A stretch of DNA of 64,000 nucleotides from Phycisphaerales bacterium (GCA_022446795.1 JAKVBX010000018.1:37256-101255); one strand, 5' to 3'. Positions 42,450 to 52,406 are shown, counted from the stretch's first letter. Notes: generated by a model not told the origin, from the letters alone. Made by a program: numbers and translations.

Positions 42450-42814
42450 TCGGCCGGGCAGTCGTCCTGGTCGGCCTGCTGGCACTGGGCTTCAGCGGCT
42501 GCGTGAAGTCCGTTCCGGGCTACGACGGTCCCCGGGTAACCGTTGACGTGCAGGACAGCACGGCGACCATCGAGTTCACGTTTCCGTCGGCTGGCTGGGA
42601 GGCCGTGATCGACGAGTCCCGCGTGTCGGAGAACACCGCGTTTGTCTACGTCACGGCCAGGAACAGCGGCATGCTGGCCGCCCAGGTCGTGACGACGAAA
42701 CAGATTGTCTTCCGGAAACCCGGCGAGACGTTCCAGTGCTGCGAGATCTTCGTCAAGGCAGCCGGCAGTTCCCACTCGGGCGATCACGTTCCGGCCGCGG
42801 AGAACTGCCAGTAG
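42446..42814 (+). CDS. Small lipoprotein of unknown function
   Basis: 122 residues. Signal with lipobox FSGC ([15 protein letters not shown]). The mature domain is strand-rich ([34 protein letters not shown]) with a Cys pair (FQCCEIFVK), a fold that resembles an Ig-like strand sandwich. ATG 42446 overlaps sucD by 4 bases, so it is co-translated. No family recognised. Confidence 0.7.
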   Translation: MIGRAVVLVGLLALGFSGCVKSVPGYDGPRVTVDVQDSTATIEFTFPSAGWEAVIDESRVSENTAFVYVTARNSGMLAAQVVTTKQIVFRKPGETFQCCEIFVKAAGSSHSGDHVPAAENCQ

Positions 42815-42825
42815 CAGTCACCCGG

Positions 42826-43950
42826 TCAGGGTGAGAGTGCTGCGGCGGTCATGACGAACGGGATCGTGGCCTCGGTCTCGGCCTTGGACTGTTCGTCTCG
42901 CACCCGCACCTTCAACTGGTACTTGCCCACCGAGAGATTCGATGGCAGGGCCATCTTCTGGACGGTGAAGTAGTCCTGCCGCTTGGTGCCGGCACGATCC
43001 GTCGCCGTTTGCCATTGCTCCCGCCAGACGGGAATCCCATCACGGTCCGAGTAGATCGTCAGTTGCTGACTCGTGGCCGTTTCCCACTGGCCCTTGTCAT
43101 CAAGGCGGCTGTCGAACCCCTCGAGTTCCAGGTACAGGATGATCTCCTGTCCCGAGTGGGCGATGAAGTTGTAGGCCTGCTCCTCGGTCCGAAGCGTCCA
43201 CTCCTCCACATCACCGAAGCCGCCGACTCTCGTCGCCAGCGAGGATACGGACAATCCGAATCGTGGCGAGCGCCGAAGTGACGCCTGCATGCCCAGCAGG
43301 GCCTCCGAGAGTGTCTCCAGCACGACCTCGCGATCCTCGAGCTGACCTTCCATCGCGAGGAACCACTGCTGCAAGGCTTCCAGCGCGAGTTGTTCGTCCT
43401 CGGTCAGTGACTCCATCGCATCGGCATGGATGGCTCGTTCCCGGTCCAGCATGGCCAGCGCGGCCAGGACGGTCAGGTCGCGCATCGGTGTTCCGCCATC
43501 CTGGCTTCGAGCGTACAACGCGCGAGCGAGTTCATTGCAGAGGGCGGTGATATCCCGCTCGGGTGGTGTCGCTTCAGGAGCCGGCGACCAGGGGGCTTCG
43601 ACGGGTTCAACGATCTCAACCGGTTCAGCGGGTTTCTCGGTGGGATTGACCCAGGTCACCGTGGGTGTCGGCTGGGCGGCGGCCGTCGCCTCCGGCGTCG
43701 ATTGCAGGGCCATGCTTTCCAGCAGGTCCCGGCGGGCTCGAGCAGCGATGCCATCGGCGGAGGAGGGATCCATGGATGCCCCGGCTTCCGTTGGTGCGGC
43801 CGCCAATGGCGGACCAACGGCTTCAGCCGCCTCGACGTTCAACGCCGGGTTCGATTCAGACTCAACGCGGGGTACGGTCTGCTGGCACGCCAGGGGCAGG
43901 ACGCCCACGGCGCAGAACAGGCAGATCATGGCTGGTGTGCGATCCGGCAT
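42826..43950 (-). CDS. Lipoprotein of unknown function with Pro-rich linker
   Basis: 374 residues. Lipobox LACQ site (CLFCAVGVLPLACQQ). The N-terminal half is Ala/Glu/Pro-rich; a helical central region follows (LTVLAALAMLDRERAIHADA; LTEDEQLALEALQQWFLA), then a beta domain ~250-370 (AYNFIAHSGQEIILYLELEG; WRE, SVGKYQLKVRVRDEQSKAE). AGGAGG is just before ATG 43950. No known family. It is downstream of holA in the same orientation, after a 54-base gap. Confidence 0.7.
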   Translation of the reverse strand: MPDRTPAMICLFCAVGVLPLACQQTVPRVESESNPALNVEAAEAVGPPLAAAPTEAGASMDPSSADGIAARARRDLLESMALQSTPEATAAAQPTPTVTWVNPTEKPAEPVEIVEPVEAPWSPAPEATPPERDITALCNELARALYARSQDGGTPMRDLTVLAALAMLDRERAIHADAMESLTEDEQLALEALQQWFLAMEGQLEDREVVLETLSEALLGMQASLRRSPRFGLSVSSLATRVGGFGDVEEWTLRTEEQAYNFIAHSGQEIILYLELEGFDSRLDDKGQWETATSQQLTIYSDRDGIPVWREQWQTATDRAGTKRQDYFTVQKMALPSNLSVGKYQLKVRVRDEQSKAETEATIPFVMTAAALSP

Positions 43951-44004
43951 GTGTCCTCCTGACACGTCTTGGCCTTCCATGGCCGTTTTCTCGCCCCTGG
44001 CGGA

Positions 44005-45036
44005 TCACCGCGGGACAAGTGCCTGGAGTCTATCGGCAAGGATCACCGTCAAGCCTTCAAGAGCGTGGCGAGGATCCCCAATCCCCCGGCGGAGATCGGC
44101 CTGGATCCGGAGGGCATCCCGGAGCCGTGACTCGGCTTCCGCCGGCTCCATGGCGGCAGCCAGCTTCAGGATCCGCGGTGCCGTCTTCCGGGGTTCGGTG
44201 CGGCGATCGAAGATCCGGGCCCCCTCCTGTACCTGGCGTGGACCGAGATTCTGTCGCTGGAGCGTCGACGCGGCGTACAGCGATCGCAGCAGTTCGATGA
44301 TGGCCCAGAACGCCGGGACATCCTTGCGGTCCCGGGACAGGTCGAAGATCTCCCGGATGGTCTCGAGGCTCCGCTCGGGCCCATCGAGCACGATGGATGT
44401 CTTGATGGCCCAGGCTTCTTCTTCCCGGGAGGCGCCGACGACTTCCCGGACATGGGCCGCGGTCACGCTGCCCTCGTCACTGGCAATGGTGGCCAACTTC
44501 TCCAGTTCACCATCGAGTCGTCCCAGGTCCAGGCCGACGCGGTGCACCAGCAGCTCGGCCGCTTCGGGATCGATCTTGACCCCGTGGGCTTTCGGGCATC
44601 GACCCTGGGACCACTTGATGGCCATGGCGGGATCAACCTCGACCCGGAACAGGTCCACCAGCTCATCGAGCTTGCCGCGATTCCACGTCTCGGCCCGGAG
44701 CAGGAGCGTGGCGCCCTCGGACGGCTTCCCGGCGTAGGTGGACAAGGCCTTCCGGTGACGGCTTGGCCCCTTCTCGTCGGCGGTGCTGGCCAGGAATCGA
44801 TCAGCCTTGTCGACGATGATCAACTTGTGCGTATGCAACAGGCCGACGGCCTGCAGTTCCTCAAGCACATCGCCAATGGAGGCCTCCTCACCATCAAAGG
44901 TGATCCGGTCGATTTCCCCATGGATCGACTCGAGCGTCGTGGCCATCTCCGCGGTGTAGTGACTGCGGAGGAAGGTATCCCGGCACACCAGGACGACGAT
45001 GCGAGACGAGCCGTCAAACTGGAATTTCGCCGACAT
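44005..45036 (-). CDS. holA: DNA polymerase III delta subunit
   Basis: Clamp-loader subunit that opens the beta ring. 343 residues. HolA marks: KLIIVDKADRFLAS in the middle of the AAA+-like domain, SVTAAHVREVVGASREEEAW and FWAIIELLRSLYAASTLQRQ in the C-terminal collar helices. The N-terminal region is divergent. ATG 45036 is used; the upstream extension in frame is not HolA-like. Divergent from the histidine kinase gene. Confidence 0.9.
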   Translation of the reverse strand: MSAKFQFDGSSRIVVLVCRDTFLRSHYTAEMATTLESIHGEIDRITFDGEEASIGDVLEELQAVGLLHTHKLIIVDKADRFLASTADEKGPSRHRKALSTYAGKPSEGATLLLRAETWNRGKLDELVDLFRVEVDPAMAIKWSQGRCPKAHGVKIDPEAAELLVHRVGLDLGRLDGELEKLATIASDEGSVTAAHVREVVGASREEEAWAIKTSIVLDGPERSLETIREIFDLSRDRKDVPAFWAIIELLRSLYAASTLQRQNLGPRQVQEGARIFDRRTEPRKTAPRILKLAAAMEPAEAESRLRDALRIQADLRRGIGDPRHALEGLTVILADRLQALVPR

Positions 45037-45096
45037 CGGTGCAGGGTACCCCCTGGCCGGCATCTCCGGGTCCGGGGCTGCCGGTACCATCTGGTC

Positions 45097-46734
45097 ATGC
45101 TGGTGCTCGAGGTCATTCGTGGCGTCGACCAGGGGCGGATCTTCCCGCTCCCCGTGGGAGAGCCGCAGTTGCTGGGGAGATCTTCGGAGTCGCTCCCTCT
45201 GACTGACCGGTCGGTGAGTCGTCGGCATGCCGAGTTGACACCGGATGGCGATGCCTGGTGGGTTCGTGACCTGAGGTCGGCAAACGGCACGTGGGTCAAC
45301 GGTCGACGGGTCGAGGATCGCGTCACGTTGCACCTTGGTGATGAGATCACGATCGGTAAGACCTCGCTTCGACTCGCGTCAGCAGAGCGATTGATCAGCG
45401 GGCCCGCCGCGCGAGCCGAGGGGCCGGCCGAGGTGCCCCTGGTTGGCACCCTCGACATCTCCGGGACCGCAGGGGAACAGCCCGGAACACTTGAAGAAGC
45501 CTGGGCCCGCCTGCGTATGCTCGAAACGCTTTCCTCGCTGGCGGTCTCCACGAGTGATCCGGAGGAACTCATTGCCTGGGCGTTGAACATGCTGGTCGAG
45601 GAATTCGCGCCGGAATCGGCATTCGTTCTCCTGGCAGCGGATCACCAGTCTCCGATGGCATGCTGCAATCACCGTGGGCCGCACGAAGAGTGGAGCGAGC
45701 ACATCGTCAATCGGGTCCGTGAGAGCCGTCGACCGCTGCTGGTTCTTGACGCCGCCACGGACGCTCGGTTCCAGGGCATGGAATCGATCAGCCGGCTGGG
45801 AATCCGATCGGCGCTGGGAGCGCCACTGCAGATCGCCGGCTCGGTCTTCGGTGTGGTGCTGCTGGATGATCGGTCCCGGTCCCATGCCTGGGACGAGGAG
45901 GACATCCGCCTGCTGAGTGCCGTGGCCAAGCAGGTTTCGCTGGCCATCGTCAATGCCAACGTGGCGGCGGACCTGCTCCAGCAGACGAGGCTGGCCAGCA
46001 TGGGTGAGACCGTCGCGACGATCTCGCATGCCGTGAAGAACATCATGCAGGGCCTGCGTGGTGGCGCCGGGGCACTGGAGATGGCGATCGACCGGGGCAA
46101 CCTGGAGATGGCCCGCGAGGCCTGGCCCATCCTGGCCCGCAACCTGGACCGGATTCACGACCTGACGTTCAACATGCTGGCCTGGTCACGATCGGGATCA
46201 CTGGAAACCGAGCCGGTCCAGGTCGGCCCGATCATCCGCGAGGCGATCGATCTTCTCGGCACCCAGTGTCGACATCGCAAGGTCACGATCGCCCTCGAGG
46301 GTGAGAACGAGCTTCCGCCCATCCCGGTTGATGCATCGGCCCTGCACCAGGCGGTCATGAACCTGCTTACCAACGCCATCGAGGCCATCCCCGCGAAGAC
46401 CGGTCGGATCGTGGTGACCCTGTCCGTTGACGAGGCGTGTCAATGGCTGAACTGTGCCGTCGAGGACAACGGGGACGGCGTCGAGCCGGAGCGATACGAG
46501 GAGGTCTTCCACCCCTTCACGTCGACCAAGGGGCAGCGTGGGACCGGCCTGGGCCTGGCGGTCACACGCAAGATCGCCGAGGACCATGGGGGCTCGCTGG
46601 TGATCGATCCGGAATTCTCGCCGGGCGCCCGGTTCGTACTCCGCCTGCCCTTGGGCCAGGAGGGAGATCCCGGGGACACGGATACACCGCGCGCCGCCGG
46701 CCCGCCCGCCGTGGATGACGAATTCGACGAGTAG
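45097..46734 (+). CDS. Soluble FHA-GAF histidine kinase
   Basis: 545 residues, no membrane helix. The order is FHA (1-95; LPLTDRSVSRRHAELT and LRSANGTWVNGR), GAF (~150-290), DHp with phospho-acceptor in ETVATISHAVKNIMQGLRGG, and HATPase (MNLLTNAIEAIPAKTGRI; EDNGDGVEPERYEEVFH; GQRGTGLGLAVTRK). The FHA domain should bind phosphothreonine, so this may link a Ser/Thr kinase to the histidine kinase. No response regulator follows. ATG 45097 was chosen because the FHA starts there. Confidence 0.92.
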   Translation: MLVLEVIRGVDQGRIFPLPVGEPQLLGRSSESLPLTDRSVSRRHAELTPDGDAWWVRDLRSANGTWVNGRRVEDRVTLHLGDEITIGKTSLRLASAERLISGPAARAEGPAEVPLVGTLDISGTAGEQPGTLEEAWARLRMLETLSSLAVSTSDPEELIAWALNMLVEEFAPESAFVLLAADHQSPMACCNHRGPHEEWSEHIVNRVRESRRPLLVLDAATDARFQGMESISRLGIRSALGAPLQIAGSVFGVVLLDDRSRSHAWDEEDIRLLSAVAKQVSLAIVNANVAADLLQQTRLASMGETVATISHAVKNIMQGLRGGAGALEMAIDRGNLEMAREAWPILARNLDRIHDLTFNMLAWSRSGSLETEPVQVGPIIREAIDLLGTQCRHRKVTIALEGENELPPIPVDASALHQAVMNLLTNAIEAIPAKTGRIVVTLSVDEACQWLNCAVEDNGDGVEPERYEEVFHPFTSTKGQRGTGLGLAVTRKIAEDHGGSLVIDPEFSPGARFVLRLPLGQEGDPGDTDTPRAAGPPAVDDEFDE

Positions 46735-46842
46735 GCGGGTCGGGACCTGCCCGGTGAGGCGGGTATACGCGGTTTCGCTCCGGGTCCTATCATGCCGGTC
46801 TTCCAAGGAGGCAGCCGCCCGATCCCGGGCGGGACGAGGATC

Positions 46843-47508
46843 ATGATGGAACGCGAACTACGCCACCCGCACGTTACTGCTGCTACCGGACTGTCCCCGG
46901 ACCTGTTGACTGGATCAGTCCAGGGCAATCGCGCTGCGACGCCGGCCATGCAGCGCACTCGAGAGATGACACTTGATGAACTCCTGCTGGAGAACCGTGT
47001 CATCTTCCTGATCGGCGACATCAACTACTCGACGGCATCACGGGTGATGATGCAGATGCTGTACCTGGAAGACCAGAAGCGCAGCCAGACCATCAATTTC
47101 TACATCAACTCGCACGGTGGTGCGGTGGATGACACCCTGGCCATCTATGACACGATGCGGTTCATCTCGTCGGACGTGGCGACGTACTGCATCGGGCGGG
47201 CCTACTCCGGGGCCGCCCTGCTGCTGGCATCGGGTACCGCCGGCCAACGTCACATTCTCCCGCACGCGAAGGTCATGATTCACCAGCCATATGGTGGGGT
47301 GACCGGGCAGGCCAGCGATGTGAAGATCCAGGCAGAAGAGATCATCAAATCCAAGGCGGCCCTCAACAAGATCATCGCGGAGCACACCGGTCAGCCTTTC
47401 GATACGGTCGCCGCGGACAGCGAGCGCGACAAGTACTTCACCGCGGCGGAAGCCAAGGCGTACGGCCTGGTCGACCAGGTCTGCGAGTATCCCGATTCCT
47501 CCGAGTAG
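46843..47508 (+). CDS. clpP1: ClpP-family protease, divergent copy
   Basis: 221 residues with a longer N-terminus than clpP2. The serine loop is GRAYSGAALLLASG, where ClpP has G-x-AASMGA; Ser is kept. His is in LPHAKVMIHQP and Asp in ADSERDKYFTAAEAKAYGLVD, so the triad looks complete. Processing protease with Clp ATPases. ATG 46843 is chosen after GAGG; codons run open upstream. It forms a pair with the next clpP, 60 bases away. Confidence 0.92.
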   Translation: MMERELRHPHVTAATGLSPDLLTGSVQGNRAATPAMQRTREMTLDELLLENRVIFLIGDINYSTASRVMMQMLYLEDQKRSQTINFYINSHGGAVDDTLAIYDTMRFISSDVATYCIGRAYSGAALLLASGTAGQRHILPHAKVMIHQPYGGVTGQASDVKIQAEEIIKSKAALNKIIAEHTGQPFDTVAADSERDKYFTAAEAKAYGLVDQVCEYPDSSE

Positions 47509-47568
47509 AACCAGACCCCCCCTGCCGCTCCGGCTGGCAGGATCACCTTTGCTGAGAACGGCACGGAC

Positions 47569-48174
47569 ATGTCCAACCTCATTCCCATCGTCATCGAGAA
47601 GGAAGGCCGCGGAGAGCGGGCTTATGACATCTTCTCCCGCCTGCTTCGAGACCGGATCGTCTTCGTTTCCGGTCCGGTCAATGATCAGATGGCCAACCTG
47701 GTCGTGGCGCAGCTGCTGTTCCTGGCCAACGAGGACAGCTCGTCCGACATCTCGGTCTACGTGAGCTCACCCGGTGGTTCCGTGACCTCGGGCCTGGGAA
47801 TCATCGACACCATGAACTTCGTCCAGTGCGATGTGGCGACCTACATCATCGGGCAGGCCGCTTCGATGGGATCGCTGATCGGTTGCTCGGGCGCCAAGGG
47901 CAAGCGTTTCACGCTTCCCAATGCGAAGAACCTCATGCACCAGCCCCTGCTGGGTGGCGTACTCGAGGGTCAGGCGACCGACCTGGAGATCGAGGCGAAG
48001 GAGATGATCCGCTTGCGCGACGTGCTGTACGGGATCTACTCCCGGCAGACCGGTCGATCAATGGAGCAGATCGGCTTGGATTGCGAACGCAATACCTGGT
48101 TGGATGCAGAACAGATGGTCGAGTACGGACTGGTCGATCGCGTGCTGCACGAACTGCCCGCAGCGGCGGAATGA
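47569..48174 (+). CDS. clpP2: ATP-dependent Clp protease proteolytic subunit
   Basis: 201 residues, canonical Clp[21 protein letters not shown], then catalytic Ser in [15 protein letters not shown], His in [12 protein letters not shown] and Asp in [15 protein letters not shown]. With clpP1 it probably forms a hetero-ring as in bacteria with two clpP. The stop overlaps the start of the lipoprotein gene (ATGA). Confidence 0.95.
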   Translation: MSNLIPIVIEKEGRGERAYDIFSRLLRDRIVFVSGPVNDQMANLVVAQLLFLANEDSSSDISVYVSSPGGSVTSGLGIIDTMNFVQCDVATYIIGQAASMGSLIGCSGAKGKRFTLPNAKNLMHQPLLGGVLEGQATDLEIEAKEMIRLRDVLYGIYSRQTGRSMEQIGLDCERNTWLDAEQMVEYGLVDRVLHELPAAAE

Positions 48175-48818
48175 CCTCGATCCTGTCGAGCATGGAGCGT
48201 GCCTGGTGCCGAAGCGGTACTCGGGCCGTCATTGCGGTCGCCCTCATCGGCAGCCTGGCACTGGCGGCCTGTACGGATCGCAGCCGGGCGGCCAACGCCG
48301 GGCTCCGCGACCGCATTCACGAGTTGGAGAGCCGGAACAACGACCTGGAACAGCGCAACCGGGAGCTGGAGATCCAGGTGGCCGAAGTCATCGAGGATGC
48401 CGATCCGCCGGTGTCCGCCGATCACGCCGAGATTCCCGTCGTGACCAGCATTGTCATCGACGGCACCAGCGGTCGACGGTCCGAGCCTGACGGGGCAGGC
48501 CAACGCCCACTGGAGGTTCACGTCAAGGCATTCGATGGTCGACGTCGCCCGATCCAGTTGGCCGGGCGGCTGCGGGTCCAGGTCACCCGACTTGCCGAGG
48601 GCCAGCCCCCGGTGGAAGTGGCCGCCGTTGACCTGTCCCCAGCCGAGCTTCGCGATGCCTGGCGTGGTGGATTCATGGGTGGAACGACCTGGATGGTGAG
48701 CGTCCCGGTCCAGGACGGTGACCTCGAGGGAGTCGATGCCGTGGCCGTGGATGTCTTCTACGAGGACCTGCGAACTGGCCAGGAACTGACCTGTGGAGAC
48801 AAGGTGGACATTCGCTGA
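48171..48818 (+). CDS. Lipoprotein with N-terminal coiled coil
   Basis: 215 residues. Lipobox AAC ([16 protein letters not shown]). A coiled-coil follows ([19 protein letters not shown]), then an unassigned strand-rich domain (~85-215: [37 protein letters not shown] pattern). Coupled to clpP2 (ATGA overlap). No family recognised; the location after the Clp pair may be incidental. Confidence 0.7.
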   Translation: MTSILSSMERAWCRSGTRAVIAVALIGSLALAACTDRSRAANAGLRDRIHELESRNNDLEQRNRELEIQVAEVIEDADPPVSADHAEIPVVTSIVIDGTSGRRSEPDGAGQRPLEVHVKAFDGRRRPIQLAGRLRVQVTRLAEGQPPVEVAAVDLSPAELRDAWRGGFMGGTTWMVSVPVQDGDLEGVDAVAVDVFYEDLRTGQELTCGDKVDIR

Positions 48819-48854
48819 GGTCGACCAGCGGCCAACCGGGGGTACTATGACACC

Positions 48855-49055
48855 ATGCGACGACTGACTGCATTCCTGCTGCTCCTGGCCATGCCGACGC
48901 TGGCGGGCTGCTATCGACCCCTGTTCGACGAGCAACTCCCACGCAACCAGTTTGCCCAGCATGACCAGGCCCATGGCGTGTCAGCCCCCATGGAGAAGAA
49001 CGATGCCTTTGGCAGTCCACAGCCGGCCCTCCGGGAGCGGTTGATGAAGGACTGA
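48855..49055 (+). CDS. Small lipoprotein (66 residues)
   Basis: 66 residues with a clear signal (LTAFLLLLAMPTLAGC) and lipobox LAGC followed by a short charged mature chain. It is 36 bases after the preceding lipoprotein gene, same strand. No homologue recognised. Coding is likely because of the clean signal, but it is short. Confidence 0.6.
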   Translation: MRRLTAFLLLLAMPTLAGCYRPLFDEQLPRNQFAQHDQAHGVSAPMEKNDAFGSPQPALRERLMKD

Positions 49056-49241
49056 CCGGCCTCCTTCCGACGGCCGTCGGACAGGCCCGGAGAGACCGCG
49101 AGGTCCGATAGTGAATTCAATGGAAATGCCTTTCCCAAAGGGCTTTGCTCAAGTACACGGGGGGGTACGCACCGATATGTTTATTCTGGCAAGACGGAAG
49201 CCAGACTCCTCCAGTACCTGCACTTGACTGACTGACCTGAA

Positions 49242-49904
49242 GTGACCGAGCACGGACGCGACATCCCGAGGGCCCCGATCTCCCGACGCACGCAGATCGT
49301 GCTGGGTAGCTTCTTTGCCGCGATGACGGCCGTCATTGTCCTCCTTGATCTGAATACCCCGACCGAGGCCACTGGCTTTCCGCTGACCAACCTGGGCAAT
49401 CTCCAGGAGCGGCCAGCGGAAGATCCGGTCTTCATGCTCGATCGCCCGCTCGATCGTGATCGTTGGACCGGGATCGTCATCCATCACCTGGGCGAGCCCT
49501 TCGGGACGGCCGAGTCCGTTCACCGTCGCCACCTGGGCTGGGGATACCAGGGACTCGGTTACCACTTCCTCCTGGGCAACGGCAATGGACTGGCCGACGG
49601 CGAGGTTCACGTCGGGTACCGGTGGAACCAGCAGCTTCCAGGCGCTCACGTCGTGGGCGAGGCCGGTCTTGATCACAACGAGCACTCCATCGGCATCTGC
49701 CTGGTTGGCAATGGCCAGCGACGCTCCTTTACGGATCGCCAGATCCGGCATCTCGTCCGCCTCGTGCAGCGGCTCCAGCAGGAGTTGGGCATTCCAGCCG
49801 AGCAGGTTCGTCTGCATGGGGCCGTGGCCCCCGGTCAGACCAGCCCCGGCCGGCACTTCCCGGTAGCCGAGTTCCGGGAGCAATTGCTCGATCTTCACGA
49901 CTGA
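49242..49904 (+). CDS. N-acetylmuramoyl-L-alanine amidase-fold (PGRP) protein, third metal ligand altered
   Basis: 220 residues with one N-terminal membrane segment (IVLGSFFAAMTAVIVLLDL). The Amidase_2/PGRP fold is clear: GIVIHHLGEPFG (first His), GLGYHFLLGNGNG, HSIGICLVGNG and RLHGAVAPGQTSPGRHFP (second His). The usual third Zn ligand (Asp or Cys in TDPG/TECPG) is Ser in TSPG. It may therefore be a peptidoglycan-binding rather than hydrolysing protein. Start GTG 49242; no better ATG. Confidence 0.85.
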   Translation: MTEHGRDIPRAPISRRTQIVLGSFFAAMTAVIVLLDLNTPTEATGFPLTNLGNLQERPAEDPVFMLDRPLDRDRWTGIVIHHLGEPFGTAESVHRRHLGWGYQGLGYHFLLGNGNGLADGEVHVGYRWNQQLPGAHVVGEAGLDHNEHSIGICLVGNGQRRSFTDRQIRHLVRLVQRLQQELGIPAEQVRLHGAVAPGQTSPGRHFPVAEFREQLLDLHD

Positions 49905-50155
49905 ACCCGTATTTGCAGGGATTTCAAGGCAGCCGAGGGCTGCTGCGGTCTGCTGCTGACGGGATATTGCACGGTCCGTGAACCGGTTCTGGGCATTCGA
50001 GATTGAGCCTCATGTCCCTGTGGGGTACGCTGGAGGACTGGGAACCGCAGTGATTCACCCCAATCGGGGGGCATGTCTTGGGTGGTCAGGTTCCACACAT
50101 CCCGGAGTCACCTTCTTTCCCCTGCTGTGTGAGCTGGGGCTTCTGACCACACTCC

Positions 50156-51022
50156 ATGTCCACTCCTCGATCCATCAGCAAGTTCAACGTCCTCGCCCAC
50201 CTTGGAGATGGTGCGCGGTCGAGCATCTACGCGGTGCAGGATGCGAAGACCAAGCAGGTCTGGGCGCTGAAGCACGTGATCCGGGTGAACGAAAAGGACG
50301 ACCGGTTCATCGAGCAGACCGAGCGCGAGCATGCGATCGGATCGAAGCTGGATCACCCCTCGATCCGGAAGATCGGCCGCCTCATCCGCAGCCGCAAGTT
50401 CCTGAAGACCACATCCGTGTCCCTGATCATGGAACTCGTGGACGGGTACACGCTGGACAAGCGGATCCCCCGCAACTACAGCGACATGGTCAGCATCTTC
50501 CACCAGGTCGCCCAGGGACTCATGCACATGCATGGCCGCGGATTCGTCCATGCGGACATGAAACCGACCAATGTCCTGGTGCTCGATGACCAGAGCATTC
50601 GCATCATCGACCTGGGCCAGGCCTGCCCGATCGGGACCGTCAAGCCCCGGATCCAGGGGACACCCGGTTACATCGCGCCGGAACAGGCCAATCGCCGCGA
50701 GATCACCCCGCAGACGGATATCTACAACCTCGGTGCGATGATGTACTGGGTGCTCGTGCGGGAGGTCATGCCTACAGCCCTGCCACCATCTGCCGGCGAG
50801 GCTGCGGACTCCTCGAACGTGCTTGAGGATCATGAAGTGGCCATGCCCACGCCGCCCCACGAGCGGAATTCGCGGATTCACCCGCTGCTGTCCCAGCAGG
50901 TGATGGACTGCATCCAGTTGGATCCCGCCCAGCGTCCCGAGTCCATGGACATCGTGGCCAACCGGCTGGAGATGATCCAGCAGGTCCTCGCGGCCGCACC
51001 CGAGGCCGCCGCATCCACGTAG
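50156..51022 (+). CDS. Ser/Thr protein kinase, atypical catalytic loop
   Basis: 288 residues with a Hanks-type kinase domain over nearly the whole length: LGDGARSSIY (Gly loop), ALKHV (Lys), MELVDGYTLDKRIP, FVHADMKPTNVLV for the catalytic loop and IIDLGQACPIG for the metal loop, then GTPGYIAPEQA and DIYNLGAMMYW. HAD-M-K replaces HRD-L-K and DLG replaces DFG; the catalytic Asp is kept. No membrane segment or PASTA repeats follow. Its target could be an FHA protein. It lies 9 bases before hslV. Confidence 0.9.
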   Translation: MSTPRSISKFNVLAHLGDGARSSIYAVQDAKTKQVWALKHVIRVNEKDDRFIEQTEREHAIGSKLDHPSIRKIGRLIRSRKFLKTTSVSLIMELVDGYTLDKRIPRNYSDMVSIFHQVAQGLMHMHGRGFVHADMKPTNVLVLDDQSIRIIDLGQACPIGTVKPRIQGTPGYIAPEQANRREITPQTDIYNLGAMMYWVLVREVMPTALPPSAGEAADSSNVLEDHEVAMPTPPHERNSRIHPLLSQQVMDCIQLDPAQRPESMDIVANRLEMIQQVLAAAPEAAAST

Positions 51023-51031
51023 GATGCCGGG

Positions 51032-51577
51032 ATGATCCTCCGGGCGACCACCATCATTTCTGTTCGTCGTGACGATTCCGTGGCCATCGCCGGTGACGGC
51101 CAGGTCAGCCTTGGTGACACCATCGCCAAGGCCAATGCCGTCAAGGTCCGCCGAATCGAGAACCTCGGGGCCGGTCGCCGTGGCGTGCTGACGGGCTTTG
51201 CCGGTGGTGCGGCCGATGCCTTTGCCCTGCTCGAGCGATTCGAAACCACCCTGGAATCGACCCCCACGAACCTGATGAAGGCGGCCATCGAACTGGCTCG
51301 TCAATGGCGGACGGACCGGGCCCTTCGCCGCCTGGAAGCGTTGCTCGTCGTGGCTGATGCCACCACGACGCTGATGCTCTCGGGCCAGGGCGACGTGATC
51401 GAACCGGCTGACGGTATCTGCGGAATCGGGTCTGGAAGCACGCCAGCCCTGGCGGCGGCTCGGGCCCTGCTGGCGGAGACGGAAATGGATCCCACGGCCA
51501 TCTGCCGGAAGTCGCTGGAGATTGCGGCGGATATCTGCGTCTACACGAACCAGTCGATCACGCTCGAGACCCTCTAG
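51032..51577 (+). CDS. hslV: HslV peptidase of the HslUV protease
   Basis: 181 residues. Threonine protease subunit: the nucleophile Thr follows a 5-residue prosequence ([13 protein letters not shown]). Later motifs are [40 protein letters not shown] (residues [20 protein letters not shown]) and [20 protein letters not shown]. No hslU is seen within the window; in many genomes it follows hslV directly. It overlaps no other gene and is 9 bases after the kinase gene. Confidence 0.94.
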   Translation: MILRATTIISVRRDDSVAIAGDGQVSLGDTIAKANAVKVRRIENLGAGRRGVLTGFAGGAADAFALLERFETTLESTPTNLMKAAIELARQWRTDRALRRLEALLVVADATTTLMLSGQGDVIEPADGICGIGSGSTPALAAARALLAETEMDPTAICRKSLEIAADICVYTNQSITLETL

Positions 51578-51674
51578 CAGCCGTTCCCGGCTCGCTATGG
51601 CCCCCTGGCGGGCGTTGCCGGCGGCGGTCGATGTCGATTGCAGCCTCCCCCGCCCGGCAGCCGATGGCAAGGGT

Positions 51675-52406
51675 ATGCCCGATTGGCTCAAGCTCCTGGT
51701 ACGAGGTGGTCGCGGAATGCCGCCGCCGCCCACTGGAGCCGTCTTGAGAATCCTCCGGCAGGCTCTTCTCAGCGACGTGCAGTTGTTGCGGTGGCGTGAT
51801 GACGGGGCCGCGGAGATTCTCGATACGACGTTGGTTGCTGTTGATCGAACCGGTGTCTCCGTATCTCATCCCGAGTCCATCGGTCGCGTCCGTCCGGGCG
51901 AGCCATTGGAGATCGTGCTGCAAGGTGGCGGTGGGAGATTCCGCGGTCGAGTCCGGTGCCTTGGACAGGGCAGTCGACCAAGCGGTGGAAATCGACCCCT
52001 GGCGACGCTGCGGCTGAGCCTGCCACAGCGGCTCGAGGGTGGCGAACGCCGGTGCAGTCACCGCGTGAGCGTGGGCTACGACCTGGCGCCCAGTGGGCGT
52101 CTCCGGGATCCGGAGTCTGGTCGCGAGTGGCTGGTCGACATCATCGACATCAGCCTCGAGGGCATGCAACTGCGAAGTCGCCAGGAGAATCCCGGCATCC
52201 TGCCCGGCGATCTGCTCTGGCTTGACGCCCACCTTCCGGACCCCGTCGGGGTGCTCGACCGGCCGGTACGGATCATGAACGCACGACGTGACGGCCAGAG
52301 TGAACGTCACATGCTCGGGGTGGTCCTCATGGAGTCCGTTCCGGAACTCTCGGAGTTCCTTCGCCGGGCCGAGATCCGTCGGGCGTCGCGGCGTCGATCA
52401 GCCTGA
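51675..52406 (+). CDS. PilZ-domain protein, probable c-di-GMP effector
   Basis: About 243 residues. The PilZ consensus is present: RCSHRVSVGYD (R-x3-R) and DIIDISLEGMQL ((D/N)xSxxG), preceded by a YcgR-N-like beta region. The start is uncertain: ATG 51675 is used, with ATG 51597 and 51719 alternatives. It should bind cyclic di-GMP; the output is unknown. Its TGA overlaps the next gene's ATG by one base. Confidence 0.8.
   Translation: MPDWLKLLVRGGRGMPPPPTGAVLRILRQALLSDVQLLRWRDDGAAEILDTTLVAVDRTGVSVSHPESIGRVRPGEPLEIVLQGGGGRFRGRVRCLGQGSRPSGGNRPLATLRLSLPQRLEGGERRCSHRVSVGYDLAPSGRLRDPESGREWLVDIIDISLEGMQLRSRQENPGILPGDLLWLDAHLPDPVGVLDRPVRIMNARRDGQSERHMLGVVLMESVPELSEFLRRAEIRRASRRRSA

Noticed and set aside
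49056..49241. Palindrome TCCGACGGCCGTCGGA and a C-rich leader
   Set aside because: No T-run and no recognisable riboswitch; left unassigned.
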